From Cantharellus purpuraceus (lineage: Eukaryota; Basidiomycota; Agaricomycetes; Cantharellales; Hydnaceae): a stretch of 64,000 nucleotides of DNA. The position numbers were made by a program, and so were the translations under genes. This document shows positions 10,825 through 24,912 of this stretch, piece by piece (position 1 is the first letter of the stretch; every line of letters begins with the position of its first letter). Under the pieces are notes generated by a model. It did not search any database and was not told the DNA's origin. It saw only the letters and a list, made by a program, of their open reading frames with translations. The stretch spans positions 1 to 64,000 of the forward strand of contig JALBUN010000021.1 in the NCBI GenBank assembly GCA_025174535.1, written 5' to 3'.

Positions 10825-13800
10825 GTTTCAATGGGTTGAGATGATGAATCACTCCAAGAACACTTCTCACAAGCATTGGCTTCAACAGTCCTCCTACTTA
10901 CTCCACACACACCCACCATTAATAATCCATTTACAAATGTCTTCTTCTTTGGCTCATTCCATCATATTCCCTACCTCAGGTCACTTTGCACCCTTTCCCA
11001 AGAGCCCACTTGGCATCCTCAACTTCAGCAGAATGGCCATTTCAACAACTGTCTCATGATCACAAAAACACTATCTTCCCAATGAGATGACAGATTCAAC
11101 AAATATGCTGTACCTGTGGTGCACATTTTGGAAACCATTGATGCAGTGAGCCAAGACCACCTGTTCTTTACTGCAGTCCAGATAGATTCTATCCGGCCAC
11201 ATATTCTGTGAGCCTGGCACTATATGTTTGATCTTAATGTCTTTGTAGGGGGATGCAGGATCAGTATATGGAATATTTCTACTGAGGAGTGCCATGCAGC
11301 TCTTTCATTGCTTGTTGAATATGCAAGGAAATGATAGGATGCAAGTCAAGCAACAAACTGTTTAATAGAGCTGGTTGACAAGGTGTGTGGTAAACTTGTA
11401 GAAGAAAACCAACAACGTGAATGGGGTGGTACCCAACACATACAAGGCAGCCCATTTTGGAAGGAGGCCTTCCCAGTTCTACACACAAATATCCAAGTTG
11501 CTGGATGCCTCCTGGAGAAATGCCTGATGCATGGATCCATTCACACTGGTGCTATGTACAGCATCTGGGACCATGCACCACCAAGTATAATCATCCATCA
11601 ACATTACATCCCCAGTTGTGTAAATATGAAACACAGATCTTGTTCAACACAAAGTCACCATATTGCTTTCAGGCATGCCACTGCATCTGTTTGTGCAATG
11701 GGAATAATTAGGATCAAAGCATACATAGAACTACATACAAGCCTGCAACGCAACGATACAACACCACAATGACCAAGCTGGGGTTGAGTTACCTTGAGTC
11801 TACCACACGAACACACACCAAGCTCCACGAGGAATCAAGCAGACTACCAATGGTATGAATGTCGTGAGACCTCTCACCTCTCGATGGGAATACAGTCGGG
11901 TCAAAGCATGCAAAGGAAACAGACTATCCCCTGCCTCAAGCATGGGTATCGGACAATTGTCTGAGACGACCGTTACCATCACCTGCATGCACGTAAACCA
12001 AGCTGGCAAGCTAAAGCAGCTCCTAAATCGTGTCAGCTTGGTGCTTTGCTGTCATGCTGTACCACCCTAACATTCAATAGTGTTTTCACCTGACCATAGA
12101 ACCATTACACACAAACATCCCTTACCTATTCCCTCACAACCTGCATCGCCCTCCAAACCATTATCAAATCTACGACTCCAGCACAATACATATATGTGCA
12201 CTCGTCTCATAGCCAGTTCACCCTCTCACGCTGCCAGAGTCATTCAAAGCCCCCACATCTAATCGTGTCTGTCTTAAAAGCGGGGACATAGATACATGTA
12301 CAGCACCGTGCACGCACGTTAGTTGACATCAGGATTGATCGTGTCAAGGGCAGAACACTCTGCAACGGTCTCTGCACCGCTGTTCCCAATAAACCCTCCA
12401 GATGCCTGTCTATGTTAGCTGTCTTGTCATCAGAGTCAGCGATCTTGTTAGGGAGGTTTCATGATTAGCGCCTACCAGACATGGCGTACTGCATTCATCA
12501 TCTTTGACAAACAGGGATAGAACCATATTTCATGTAGACGTAGCGTCGTGTTAAAAGACACCTTGCCTAATGAAGGAAAGGCTATCAGTGCCAACCTATC
12601 CGAGGATCCTAGCTAAATATTGGGATACTTACCTGCTTGGGATGTCACAAATGGCAGTGCCACAAACAAGAAACAGAGGGTCGACCCGAATAAGCTGGAC
12701 CAGCAGCTTCTTGAGCACCTTCTGAGGCACTCTGAGATCTTTGGTGACTCACCCAGAACACACACGTACATCCAACCCAAACACGCGGTAGCCCTAGAAA
12801 ACTTGCAAAAGGGAGGCCCCATCTGGCAATCAACATGTGTGTGTATCGATGACAGAAAGGCGCGAGGGCGACGGCATTTGGGTCATCGATCATTGCCGTG
12901 GGTGCGGATTTAATAAGAGACCAAGTCAATGGCCCCTGGTGCTGAAACGAGGTACAGACAAGACGTGGCAGGTGTTGACTGTGTCCAGCTTATGTGAAGC
13001 ACGGCACGAACGGCGACCTGCCACGGTGTGGCCTTGTCGATCAGAGCGGGACCTCGGGAAGACTCCGGCAGCTTAAAACATTCTGTCCCAATCGCCTACC
13101 ATATAACAACCACCCATCGGCCAGGTATTTCAGGCAGGGCGCTAACTGGCACCACCGCCCTTTCCCACTACCACTTTTTCATATCCCTTCTCCCTCTTTT
13201 TCCTTGTCGCCTTGTACGATGGAAGCACCAATGCGCGTGCCCTCGTGCTCGACGGAGAGATGCGTGCGCTGGCTTACACGGTGCTGGTTCGGGAGTCCCA
13301 AGAGACCGACTCGGGCGAGTGCAGAGCCATAGCTATACCGCGCTTTTCTCCTCCGCAGTTCCACTCCATTCGCAGTCCCCATCCTCTTCGTCTTCTTCTC
13401 CTTCTATGGCTCGACGTCCATATGAAGCATCGCCGTGATACGATTGTTGTTGATAATGCCGCTGGATGGGGCCCACGCACGATCGTTGATGTGTGTCCTC
13501 CACACGTGGGCTCATCAACCGTTGTTCACGGCCATGCTCCCTATCGACAGTCTCTCTCTGCACTACCCATAGCCTTCATTGTGCAAACGACGAGTCTACG
13601 CTCGAGTGCAACACCTTTTGCGATACGCCTTATCTCCATGCACACCCTGTCCTGACACGTCTCTCTTTCACGTCTTTGAGTAGGCCTGCGATGACTGTAT
13701 GTTGACTTAACTGTGCATCGAGTTTGTCGCCGCCATCGGGCAGCATACTAGTGCAATGAGACGTGGGTGCCACATCGGTGGGTGGGTGCCACGCACGGAC

Positions 13801-14180
13801 CACCCCGTCGAGTCGATTCGCGTGTTGGGTCATCGTCCACAATCGTGCCAAGTATCAGAACGTGCTTGTCGACGTGCTATGAGCTCGTACACCATGTCCC
13901 TCGACGGGCGCTTGTCGACCACCCGACGACAAAGCCGCTTTTCTAGCATCTGTTGACGTGCTGGTTTTTTTCCACTTGACTGGGCTGGCTGTCCACCTTG
14001 ACGACAAGCCGCTGTGTAAGCATCCAGCAACAGTGGATGACCGGAGAACCTCCACGTTGCATCGGGTGAATCCGCTTGGACGTTAATCACGCCTGTCCAT
14101 GGCTTGGTGTTCATTCCATCATAGGAACATGTGTCGGCTCACATTAACACAGCACCAGCGAGACGATGGTCGACTGGTTG
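10825..14180. other. Anonymous sequence, no gene recognised
   Basis: Only short open frames occur (the longest about 147 codons at 13212-13655 and 129 codons at 11383-11772), without recognisable motifs or a consistent exon pattern. CpG content rises after about 12 kb, unlike the decayed repeats to the left, suggesting normal host sequence from there. The minus strand of 10830-11500 shows many stop codons and may be an old repeat. Confidence 0.4.
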
Positions 14181-14184
14181 ACGG

Positions 14185-14990
14185 GTTGTATCTGGTGTGC
14201 GCGTCAGCGATACGTTCCTTCCGTACGCGTTTTCATATAGCACCATTTAAATATACTCATCTCGTCTCATCAACCATCGACAACATCGAGGATCAGACTC
14301 TACGTCGACAAAACGCTTCAGATATAAGCATATGCCTGTTCTTCATCGTGACAATAACATCAATTGAAGCTTGGCGCATTGTCAAAAGAAGCAAACACAC
14401 TCACGGGATAAAGTGCATGGACGACCAACAAAGTTGTTTTTGTTTAGAAGCGCGGCGACGAGCGTGTCTGGTATGCGCAGTAAGAGAGATATTCCTTTGA
14501 TACACATTTTATATTGCTCACCGTTTAAATATGTCTATTTGTTTCGTCAGCCGTCGACAGCGTCGAGGATTAAACAAGGAAAGGATCAGATCTAAGCATG
14601 GATCCGCTCTTCATTGTGACAACAACACGTCAATTGAGAGTTGACGCGCTGTCCAAAGAAACAAACTCACGGGATAGAGTGCATGGAGCAATCTTTGTTT
14701 GAGAGGCTCTGCGACGGCCATGTCTGGTGTGCACAGTAAGACATACAGTTCTTTAATCCACGTTTCATATTGCTCACATTTGAATATGCCTATTTTGTTT
14801 CGTCAGCTGTTGACAGCGTCGAGGAATGAAACTTTGACAAGAAGCGTTAGGTCTAAGCATATCTGTTCTTCATCGTGACAACACGTCAATTGAGATTTGG
14901 GGGGCATTGTCAAAAGAACAAAAGCAAACACTTACCGGACAGAGTGCACGGACACCAGCAACGTCTTTCACTCGTTCAATCATCAAAGGA
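14185..14990. repeat. Diverged tandem repeat, three units of about 260-280 bp
   Basis: The same order of short blocks recurs three times: an AT-rich tttcatat(t)gctcac block at about 14228, 14507 and 14766, then a cgtcgaggat block, then gttcttcatcgtgacaa, then cgtcaattgag, then a cacgggatagagtgcatgga block. Successive spacings are about 279 and 259 bp. Units differ by point changes and small indels. No open frame runs through them. Confidence 0.65.
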
Positions 14991-15339
14991 AGGAAGGCTT
15001 CGCTTTTCTGACATTCCGAGTCCTCCGAGTCAAGTTTCAGGCTTTGGGGGATCGCAACGTCGGAGAAACCATGCCTTGACTGTCTGACTTGACTGTCTGA
15101 CTGTCTGACACTTGCCTCGTCCGTCCATCGATTGTCTGGCGAGAATTTGTCTGCTAAATCAGCTTGGATGGCATGCGTTATTCACCTTCGTAGTCTTGAG
15201 CCATCGAGCTACACAGAATATGAATACTGTTGATCAGTTGTTTTTCTGCAGAAACACCCACCGTCTCTGATTCATAATACCACGTCCAAGGGCTAGCGTA
15301 TCAAGTTAAGCAGACTGTCGTCATCTCAATCGCGTGTCC

Positions 15340-16330
15340 TTTTCCAGACTTGTAAGACTCACGATTTACACCCGACATGCTCCCAGTCCCTGACATGTAT
15401 GGATACTATCATAACTCAATCACAAATTCCGTCAGGACTTATTAGACTCACACCTTGCATTCAAACCACCAGTCTTTCATGTCTGGCAAGATGATAACCG
15501 GGACAACAGTCCTGCTGCAGATCCTCAAGCTACGCATACAGTCGTCAGCTGGTCATATGTTCTGTGCAAACCTATAAGACTCACGACTTGCATCCAACTT
15601 CCCAATCCGTCACACGTGTCTCCCAAAGCATGCCAAAACGCATTCCCACCATTGTCGCATCGTTGATGTTCAGGCTACAAAAGTGGGTAATATCCTCAGC
15701 TGAAGATCCTTTCTCAAACCGGATGACTCACAACTTGTGTCTAACCTCGTTCCCAGTCACGTCGATACCCCATTGCCAGCGGAACGTCCATAAATCATCG
15801 GAGCTTCAAGTAACAGGTAATGTGAATGCCTCAGTGGCATGTTGTGAGACTTACGTCTCGTAATCTCAGTCCCGCTATAATGAAGAGACTCATGACTTGC
15901 GTTCATTCCTCCCAGTCACGTATCCATGTCACCACACCATGAGAACAGAATGGGGGCCTTCTTCATGTCTTCACCACCCCGGAAAAGGATCGCAGAGCAT
16001 GCTCGTATCTTGAGTATCCACGCTACATTGATTGTTAGTATGCTCTATCGTGTATCATCTCTGGAGACGTGACGCTCACCGCTCCATCTCTGACCTTCAC
16101 CGGTGTCAATGTATGGGGAGCCTTGTCTCAAATCTCCTCCGCCATCCCCCTTATCCATATCGTCACCTTTGAAGGAGAAAGGGTAGCTGGGCTGGTGTGT
16201 GTTACGACTGGAGAAGGTGTCTGTCGACCGATGACCATCAGAGAGGATAGATCTAATAACGCATATAGTTTGACTTGGGTTAAGTGAAAGAGCAACAAGT
16301 GAAACTATACCTGAAGCACTCACCTACTTC
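15340..16330 (-). other. Repeated exon-like modules ending in GTGAGTC, function unknown
   Basis: On the minus strand short modules such as GTGACTGGGA...AACGCAAGTC are each followed by GTGAGTC or a close variant, near 15355, 15445, 15577, 15723 and 15889. GTGAGT is a strong 5' splice-site consensus. Further GTGAGC/GTGAGT donors occur near 16075 and 16320. This could be a multi-exon minus-strand gene with repeated small exons, or simply a diverged tandem repeat. No continuous coding path could be established. Confidence 0.25.
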
Positions 16331-18215
16331 TCATGTGGTTTCAGTATGGATGTTTCTGCAAACGGCAGGATAGGTGTCTCTGGCCACGGGGATCGCAAGT
16401 GTCCCGGCACGGGGGGTTTGGTTCACCCAGAATGAGAGTGGGAGGTTGGGCGCCGTTCTCCATGTCGTTCCCCCCGTCGTTGGATAACAACCGTGCCATA
16501 GGGATGAAGGTTTGTTTCAAGTATACGCGCTCGGGAAGGAGGGGGGGTGTCACTGGACCGGATAACCGCCTTTCTGGATCTCCGAATTTCGCCGTGCCTC
16601 TCGGCTCTCACATTTTGGTGCTGCCTAGCATTAGTGTTCTCTGTCGTTGCACCCTGCCACTGGACTCGCCATAGATACATCTGTTCAACGCTCTTTGGTC
16701 CATGTCTTCCTCTTCCAGCTTCAACCCTAGGCTACTCCAGCCATGCTCACAGTGCTCCAATCGCTCGTCCTTTCCAGCCAACCCTCGCCTCGGCATCCGG
16801 AGTCGCGGGGAAGATGCGGGGGGCAATGGCCGCTTCTTACTGACAAGATCGATTCGTCCTGTTTTGTGTATACGTGGTCAGATCATTATTATTGGCAGGC
16901 CTTTCTGATCGACGTGCATTATTTTCAGCAACGGCAGCTGCAGCTGTACTTTATTCTTTTGAGAACACCCACCTGCACGCTCTGGCTTACCACAGTCTCT
17001 TACAAGGAGGGTAGTTGATCCCAGCCATTTCGAAGACATCGATATTTCAATATCAGGTCATCTCTTGTCGTTCGCACACCATTTTCGAGCTTGTGGCCTT
17101 GGTGGTCCTATTACTGTCGGTCTGGCTATTCAATCAGGAATAGAGGCTTAAGCTTTATGCCGGCGTCCGTTCTTCATTGGCCTTGGGTACTCGCTTTTGA
17201 CGAATATTCACCAGGAATGTGGGGGTGAACGGTTTGTGCATTCCGGGACATTGTTACTATATTATGGAGAACATTGCTGTATGCTTACTCTATTCTTCTA
17301 GGTCAAAGGCAACGTCGCAAGACAAACACGATGAATGCCCGTTCCCAAAGCTCCGATGCAAAACCTTTTAACAACTTGAGCGCAACCCGAACGAGTTTGC
17401 AGTCATCTCATCAATAGGCAACGTGTGGCATCCAATCATTGTCTCGCTTGCGAACACGCATGGACTTCAGGGATCGAGATGATTCCCACAACGCTACGTG
17501 TTTCCCGGGAAAAAGCTTCTATGTCAGGCACGGTGTTGACGTGTACCTGTTGATTTATATGTTCATGTAAATCATACCTTAGTAGGTCAGTCCGCTCAAT
17601 GTCAGATAATGCGGTCGACACTAAATAACCCATACAGCCGCACGTGTAGCGCTGTGTCCCTCCAGTAGGAGATTTTGATATTTACTCCAGTTAATTTGAC
17701 GCGAGGTTAGATCAGCTGCAGAGGTCAATCGGGAGCCACCCTACCTTTAAATGTCTACGTGAGGCATCAGAGCACCGATCGTTGTAGTGGGCCACATCGG
17801 CACTTGCAGTGTTGATGTTATCCCCGACGCAATTCATCTATAGTACCGTTATGAGTTCAAATCACCTGTTTGCTATATTTCATAGTTGAAGGCTGCTGTT
17901 TTTGTTTTTTTTTGTAATTTTCTGTTTCAATGGTCTCGATCACTTTGCGGGTCCCTCCGACTCCGTTCCATGTAGTGGCAGGAGCATTGTGTGCTACGAC
18001 TGCATAAGTGTGCTGGGATGGTCGCATTTATGTCAATCTCCTTAATCCATCCATCGGAGTGTGCCCTAGCCGTATTGGCATCGTCCTTGATAGAATCGGG
18101 TTAAGACAGCGCATGACTTCAGTCGGTATGAAACCCAACTTTGCGTGACTAAAGACTTGGGACTGGAAATACCCATACTTTTAAAGATCACATGCTTCGT
18201 AAATAACTATCCAAT
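16331..18215. other. Anonymous sequence, no gene recognised
   Basis: Contains only short open frames (up to 113 codons) with no recognisable motif. CpG content is normal. It is the 3' flank of the minus-strand F-box-like gene that ends at 18216. Confidence 0.4.
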
Positions 18216-20141
18216 TCAGTGCACCTTCACCATACTCCAAACTCCTTCCCATCCTGGCTGATCCACTGGTGTTCCGTTTTCGCGCCATCTACCTACCAGG
18301 TTCTGGTTGCCATGGATGTAACCACTAAAGAGCAGCGAAGGATCTGGCTCCGTCTAGGCATAGAGAACGTGCATAAGCAACATGTTCTTAGGAACCAAAA
18401 ACCACGTACAGCCACACTAACAAGCGCCACAAGACCGTCCCAGTCCCTCACACGCCCATAGTATTCCTTGTAAACCCAAACATCCCCAAGCTTATCATCT
18501 GTCTGAAGTTATAGAGAATGTGAGAATGTTATTTGTTGGCCCATGTTGTTTCACACACCCTAGCCGTTAGGATGATGTCGTATACTCCATAGCCAAACGG
18601 TCCAGTACGTTCGAACTCTTTATCAAGTGCACGTTTCGCCAATTCAACAGGGTCATAGATGTTGTAGGTCGATGCTCGTACGTTGCTGTTGGAAAATCTG
18701 GGTTTGAAGTGCAGATGGCCCTGTCCCAGTCATCAGTGGCGAATAGTCGGATGGCAGAAAGCACGTACCGGAGTTTTGGTCATGAGTACATCTTCAGGCA
18801 GCCATGCGTTAAATATACCTTCGCCATTCGTATCATTGAATCCAATCGTCTGATTTGAATCGTATTGGTGATATTCACTGCATCGAGTATGCGATAATGA
18901 TCATCTAAGTGCAGTGCGTCAATACTCACCGAACATGAAACTGCATCGGCCAGGAGTACATGTCCATTCCAGCTTCTACAGCAGTTGTCCAAGGACGTGA
19001 GGTCAAGGTAGCATCAAACGGTGCCTCAGGTATTTCCTTGAAATAAACATTGGTCAAGGCGATGATCACAACTTTGAGATAAACCAATGCACAAATAGGC
19101 GACCGACCCAAGTGCCTGCCAGCATTCCGGGAGTGAATACACGCTTGATCGTCGGCTGGGTCCACGGATTATAGAAAGTTATCAGGCGATGCCAGTCGTG
19201 CTCGAAAGTATCCCCACGACCTGGCCCCCACTCTACAAACTTGGTCGTCAGAAGCGTTGTTTGGTCTGTTGAACCATCATGATCCTCTGGAGAGGCGACC
19301 GATGCGGCAGCTTCAGCGGCCTCAAGACGGACAACGCATATCAGGAAGGCAGCCGGTGTGAGCAGCAGCTGGGTGACGAGTGAGCTTACGCCGAAATGAT
19401 TCTTTATGTGTCTGATGAGAAAATGGTCGCATAGTCTCGACTACGCAAATTGAATCACCTTGAACGACCCTATAAACACATGACCAAAGGCATCCAGCAC
19501 ATGTTGCCGGTCTTCTGTAGTCTCACTTGCTGCGCGCTCTGAAAAGATCATGAGCCTCATGAATCAGGATGAATATTGAAGATACCTTTGTCCGTGAACC
19601 AGAAGAGCCAAGCAACAAGAGCATTAACCTCATCGCCCACCTTCCAACCGTTGTTCCATTCCTTTCTATCATGGAAGGGTCCCTCGGGTTTGACATACTC
19701 TGTTGCGAACTTGTTGACGCCTGCGTAGTGGACAAGCTGCTCATAGTTCTTTTGATCGTGCTCAATAAACATCAAATACGCCACCCAGAGGTCATCACAA
19801 GCCATTGGGGATGTAGAAAGTTCGCGACACGCAATGTGTTTGAACCGTTTCAATGCCATGAATCGTTTGACTAGCTCGTTTGCATTATCTCCAGCATTCC
19901 TGCACCCACCAAGTCTGCGCGTCACCCATTGAGCGTCGAATTTTGTTGAGAAGATGCTCGAGTAAAGTGAGGGGTTGTTATTTAGGGATATTTTTGAGTA
20001 TATCGACGTTGACGTTTGCAGCAATTGAACCAAGTCAGTGGGTGGACCGAGTAGATTTCCCTCAACAAGAGCGAGGGCCACTCGCTCCAAAATCTCGGTC
20101 GGGCATGCCTCCAAGCTCGACAAGGGGGCGCGGACGGACAT
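18216..20141 (-). CDS. F-box-like protein, paralogue 1 (8 exons, 517 aa)
   Basis: Exons read on the minus strand: 20141-19586, 19538-19459, 19401-19093, 19036-18930, 18877-18769, 18720-18559, 18502-18410 and 18353-18216. They total 1554 nt with consistent phases and a TGA stop. The N-terminus (LEACPTEILERVALALVEG, then LLQTS near residue 41, then SLYSSIFSTKFD) resembles the F-box-like start common in large agaric gene families; such proteins often act as substrate adaptors of SCF ubiquitin ligases, but that role is inferred. The rest is a conserved family-specific body with MLAGTWVGRLF and a C-terminal GYIHGNQNLVGRWREN segment. Exon 3 uses a cataaag acceptor, the only one near it that keeps frame. 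It is tandemly duplicated with the gene at 24913-27003, which has the same introns. It looks intact. Confidence 0.8.
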
Positions 20142-23100
20142 GGGGAATCGAGTGGAGAAGCAAAGTAGATTATAAGCGGGTCAACTCTATTATTATTTTG
20201 AACATTAAACAAATAATCATCAGACAAGGTTCAGCCCCAAACCCCGCACTGGCAGGCACTGCGGAGTTCGGGCAGCCAGCAGTTAAAACGTTAATTCTTG
20301 GGCAACTCCACTCAAAGTATAGCGCTTCACGCTGTATCGGTTCTATTTGATATAAGCTGCGTCGTATCGTCATTTCCTCTCACCTTTCATGAACTCACGC
20401 GCTGTAAAGATGGTGCTGGGGTATGTACATGCTCCCAGGTCGCACAGATGCGTTCATAATGGTTACTGAAACCTTGAGGAAGACGTCAAGCATGACGGTC
20501 CATGCACACACTAAGTCTGAAGCCAAGGGGGCCAAGGGTTTAAACAAGACTCCGATCCATAACCGTAGCGACACATTTTTTCGAGAGGTTCATATCAGCT
20601 AAATTGATATGGGATGTGTATAAAGATATCGCTGGTGTTCGGTTTGGAGATAATACCATTCTTTAGTTGCAGACATTGACGCATGACTTGGAGAATGGTT
20701 CCTAAGGCCCTGGCGGGGGTGGTTGTACTGACAACTGCTTGTATGGCTAGAGAGGATTTGAGGGTTAGAAACAGGTCGTTACGAAAATTCGGGAAGGCCA
20801 TCTCTCACTATTGTGGTTGACTCTCAATGACTGGAAAGCGACCGGTCACTGATATCGTCGGCATGAGGGAATGTGTAAAACCGAGTCAGAATAGGCGCTG
20901 GCGGGTCCGTGCTTCACCTCATCTTCTTCGAACCGTACAAGTCACAGGGGGTAGGTCACGATAGGTGATGGCATGTTTTTTCGTTATGGCCTTAACATAT
21001 TGATTTTCAGAGCGTTGGATGACCTCGCCAATGGAACCATCGAACTGTGCCATTCAGGAATTCAGTAACTGACCGCCTGGAAGATCCTCGAAATCGACTA
21101 AATAAAAGAGTCATCCACTTCATTATCCTCATCCGTTGTCATGAGGAAAGTATTTATGCTATTGGTGTTTGGAAGACCATTGGTACGAACCCTACCCAAC
21201 TGTATAGCAACGTTGTCCCTGATTTACCCCATTGGCCTAATCAGAATACTATAACAGGAATCTCCTAGAGTTTTGGTCAATAGTGTAACAGTGTAGCCCC
21301 TACTTTCGACATCACACTGCATCAATTGGGATTCCCATGAGCCTACGAGTAATCAGTTCAGCTTGCTCTGAGATAGTTTCTCTTCAATCTTTCGCAGCAT
21401 GCCCTTGCTTATCGTAATATATATGAGTTAGTGCTCCCTCATCTGACGCCGATGTTACACTAATCTTCTTTTAGTGATGGACGGTGAAGGAGCACATTGA
21501 ATGAATTTCGTGGGTCTGCGTTTGGCGAACATCCAAGGTTACCCGGCGTTTCCGTGTGAATGTGATGTTGGTCGAACGAAGGGTCGAGGTCATGGACGTA
21601 TCGTGCGAGCGGCATCAAGAAAATAGTTGAGCCTCACAGAGAGCTGGCGATATGGCCTTCGACCAATCACGCGTCACAACGTGACCAAAACCTCGGGCAG
21701 GGCAGGATGTAGTTTAGTGACACCAACTACCGAATGCACTATGAGACACACACTGTTCCTTGATCAACGCCGCTTAATTCAGTGTTTTCCATGGCCAAAG
21801 CCAAGAAGAGCAACGTCAAACTTTCGAACCAGCAGACAGCTTGACTCTAATATCAAGTTCGCATGGTCGCATCATTGTCAGAGCGTTGAATTTAATGATC
21901 AGACGCGAAGATTCAAGTTCAAGATACGCAAGCCTCAAGTTTTCAATGCACATTTGAAGAATAAGCAAGCTGGAAGTCCCGAAGCCCCCTGCCACAAGAC
22001 TACGAGCTCGACAGTTGCCGTGTGGAATATCAGCTTCACAGCCAACGTGATGATTCGGGCGACCTTTTAATGCTTGAAGACTAACAAGGCTTGAAGTCCA
22101 ATCCCCAATGATGTATCCGTGGGATCGAGGGTGATTACTGACCCATGGTCAAGGTTCAACTTCAAGTTGCAAAGGCTAGCTAGGCCAATCAGCAAAATCG
22201 TTATCACAACATCACAAGAACATTACACGTTGTTCGGTGACCAAACCTGAAACAACAAGCTCAGCTGCACTAATCGCGCTCACGCTTGAGGACACTAGCA
22301 GGATCAATATTTCGCGAGATGGATAGCTAACGATCAAACGCGAAGTTCCAACACAAGGTAAACGTGTTCCAAACCTCCTATACATACTCAAAGACCAGAG
22401 ATTCCGAATGCTTAAAGATCAAGTTTGTCAATGGGCATTGCGTGGGATGGCTTTGTCGGATCAAGCGGGGTCCAAGAATCTCATCGAAGACCAGCAAGTC
22501 GCAAGACTGCAGGTATGACCAAAATAAAGAAGGTCGTCTTTGAGGCCCAAACGTATGCCAACAAAAGCCACAGGACTGAAACAATCGTTCTATAGTAGAG
22601 TACCATACTGTATTGGAGAATCTGGGCGACCTTGGTCGTCTTCTCTGTGTGCATGGGTAAGAAGAGCGCACATGCGGAAGACTATATCAGCTTCAGACCA
22701 ACATACCTGTTGCAGTGTCTCAGAGCGTGCCACCCTTACACACTTCTTTTCACCAAAGCTGTCCCTCAACGGCTGATCAACAGCAGCTGCGCCAGTGCCA
22801 GTGCTCCTCAGACCACTAGAGGCGCCTTGTTATGGGGCTATTACTGATCTGCGGAGATGTGACATGACCAGTGCCTGGGCATAGAAGACTTGATAGAGTC
22901 AATGGAGAGAACGTCGGAGGGAGAGAGGGGGGGGATAGGATTAAGTGCTTCCAGGCCAGGGTAGATGGAGGGGCATGGCATCCGAGGCGGAGCTTACAGT
23001 AGAGCCCCAATCACGAAGAAGCCCACCAAGCGCGCGTGGTCAAACAAGCGTCGTGCACTTGTTTTTCTGCCAGTCAAACAAGCATCCAACTCCGGGTAGC

Positions 23101-24912
23101 GCATCACAAGAGCTCCAATACAGTCCGGCGAGAGAAGAAGTGGTTCGATAGCATGGCTGTCATAGAGTTTCTGGGGGGGGGAGGGGGGTGAAATACGCTA
23201 CTGGGTAGGTGTCCAGTTGCCAACAGCAACTGGGATATCTATCGTCGGCTCACTTAATCCAGACCATTCAGTGTGGCGCAGATGAAGATGGCTTTTGATG
23301 AAGAATCAGAGTGAAAATTTTGGCCGTATCGCAACACACAAGCATCCCGGTTTTCAAGATTGACGATCATGGGGAGGAGACATCCAACTGGTTCAGATCG
23401 TAGGTCGCGGTATATATTGAAGACACATAATCATGAGGAGCATTATCTGTAAACGGCAATGCATGGCCGTAGGCAGATCGGTGAGCGGCAGATTGTGCTC
23501 CTAGCATAGACATTTGGCTGAATATTCTCCAACTGAGGGTGCAGATCGGTCTACGACCACCATGAGATACCCATAGGAGGACATCCAGGACAATAGCCTG
23601 CAAGATGAATCGATCAGTGGATACTGGTGTCGACTTTGAGGCCCACCTTTTCTCACTGATATCGAACCCTCAATCCTCTCTTAAAACCCTAAATCCCACT
23701 TTTAATGTTTCGCACCACTCAGTCTATCGTCATCTTGGAGGATTGCCTTTCGGCTTGACGACCGGGACCACCAACAGGGTAACAACATCTTAGTTTCGGA
23801 ACACTTACATCCTCAAATTCTCCAACACACATAAAAACCACCCCATGAGCAATACATGGTCACGGTGACCTTGGATCCACGGCGTGCCAAAGGCTGTTGG
23901 TCATCTAGAAATTAACACTAAGACCCCTGTCTCGTTAGTGGGCGGATCGAATTCGAATGTGAATGCACTCGCCGTATATGGCGACGATATAGTCTTGATA
24001 TGTCATCCCTGGACCTCCAGTTGGTCGACCGATGTTCAAGACGGAAGATCGCAACATGCACAACCTCAGGCACATCCCCTACAACAGGCACATCCCACAG
24101 AAACCACATCCCACAACACATGCATTACAGCAAGCCTCATAGCAAGCACCTCTTCGACAGAGCCCATAGCCAGAAGCATCCAGTGGTCCTTCAAAACGCT
24201 CTGAAGGAGACTCATCGCTTTAGTGCTTCTACACTGGCCGAACTCCCATCCTTTTATCATCCATTGTCTCGCTAGCTGTCGTCGATGTAGCACAACGTCG
24301 GAATGGAGAACGCGATATACAAAAGAAGACGAGTGCAACTGGAGCGATGATTCCAGGCAGGCGCAAAATTTTGACTCGCTGTATGGTTCGGCGAAGCTTA
24401 AACTCGGCTCTCCTCTCGCGCGAAGTGCCTACGGGCTCTGTCACGCAAGGCTAACGGAGTCACTCGGAGCTGGTTCGGAAATTGGCAGAAAGGCTATTCG
24501 TGCTTCAAGTCGACCAGCGGACGAAGAGCTCCGATGCTTTCAGGCGTAGGAAGTGCGGAGTTTGCAGCTTTGTTCTACCGGATTGAATTTATGTTAAGTC
24601 AGACAAGTTGCTTGCAAGCAACGAACTGGAATATTTCTTAACCCCATCGCGGCCTTGAGTCCTTCTAGACCGCAGTAGTCACTTTGCATTAACGCCCTAT
24701 TACACGTGAAGGAGGACTGACCAGCCTGCATGAGGTGCAGGGTGGCTTTCCAGAGGGCGCAGACAAGAAATTTGCATCGTTCAAGCCAAAGATCCTCCTC
24801 TGCTGGAGAACTAGCCATGGCCAACAAATATTAAATTCAACGACCACGAAGATAGGAAGTATCTTTAAACAAGCAAGTTGAATGACATGCTTTGTGATCT
24901 GTGCTATCTAAT
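20142..24912. other. Intergenic part of duplication unit 1
   Basis: The first roughly 200 bp upstream of paralogue 1 match the upstream of paralogue 2 (gcgggtcaactctat, then ttttgaacattaa, then a cggagttc block), so a shared promoter region was copied. Patches near 22540-23160 and 24380-24450 match 29170-29960 and 31150-31230. No gene could be recognised. Short frames such as 21627-22070 (147 codons) lack motifs. A G-rich run lies at 23171-23187. Confidence 0.5.

Noticed and set aside
13028..13655. Possible host genes in the CpG-rich interval (frames of 136 and 147 codons)
   Set aside because: Overlapping frames in several registers, low-complexity composition and no motif or exon structure that could be defended.
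23165..23190. G-quadruplex at the G-rich run
   Set aside because: There is one long run split by a single A and no clear set of four separated G tracts, so the evidence is too weak.
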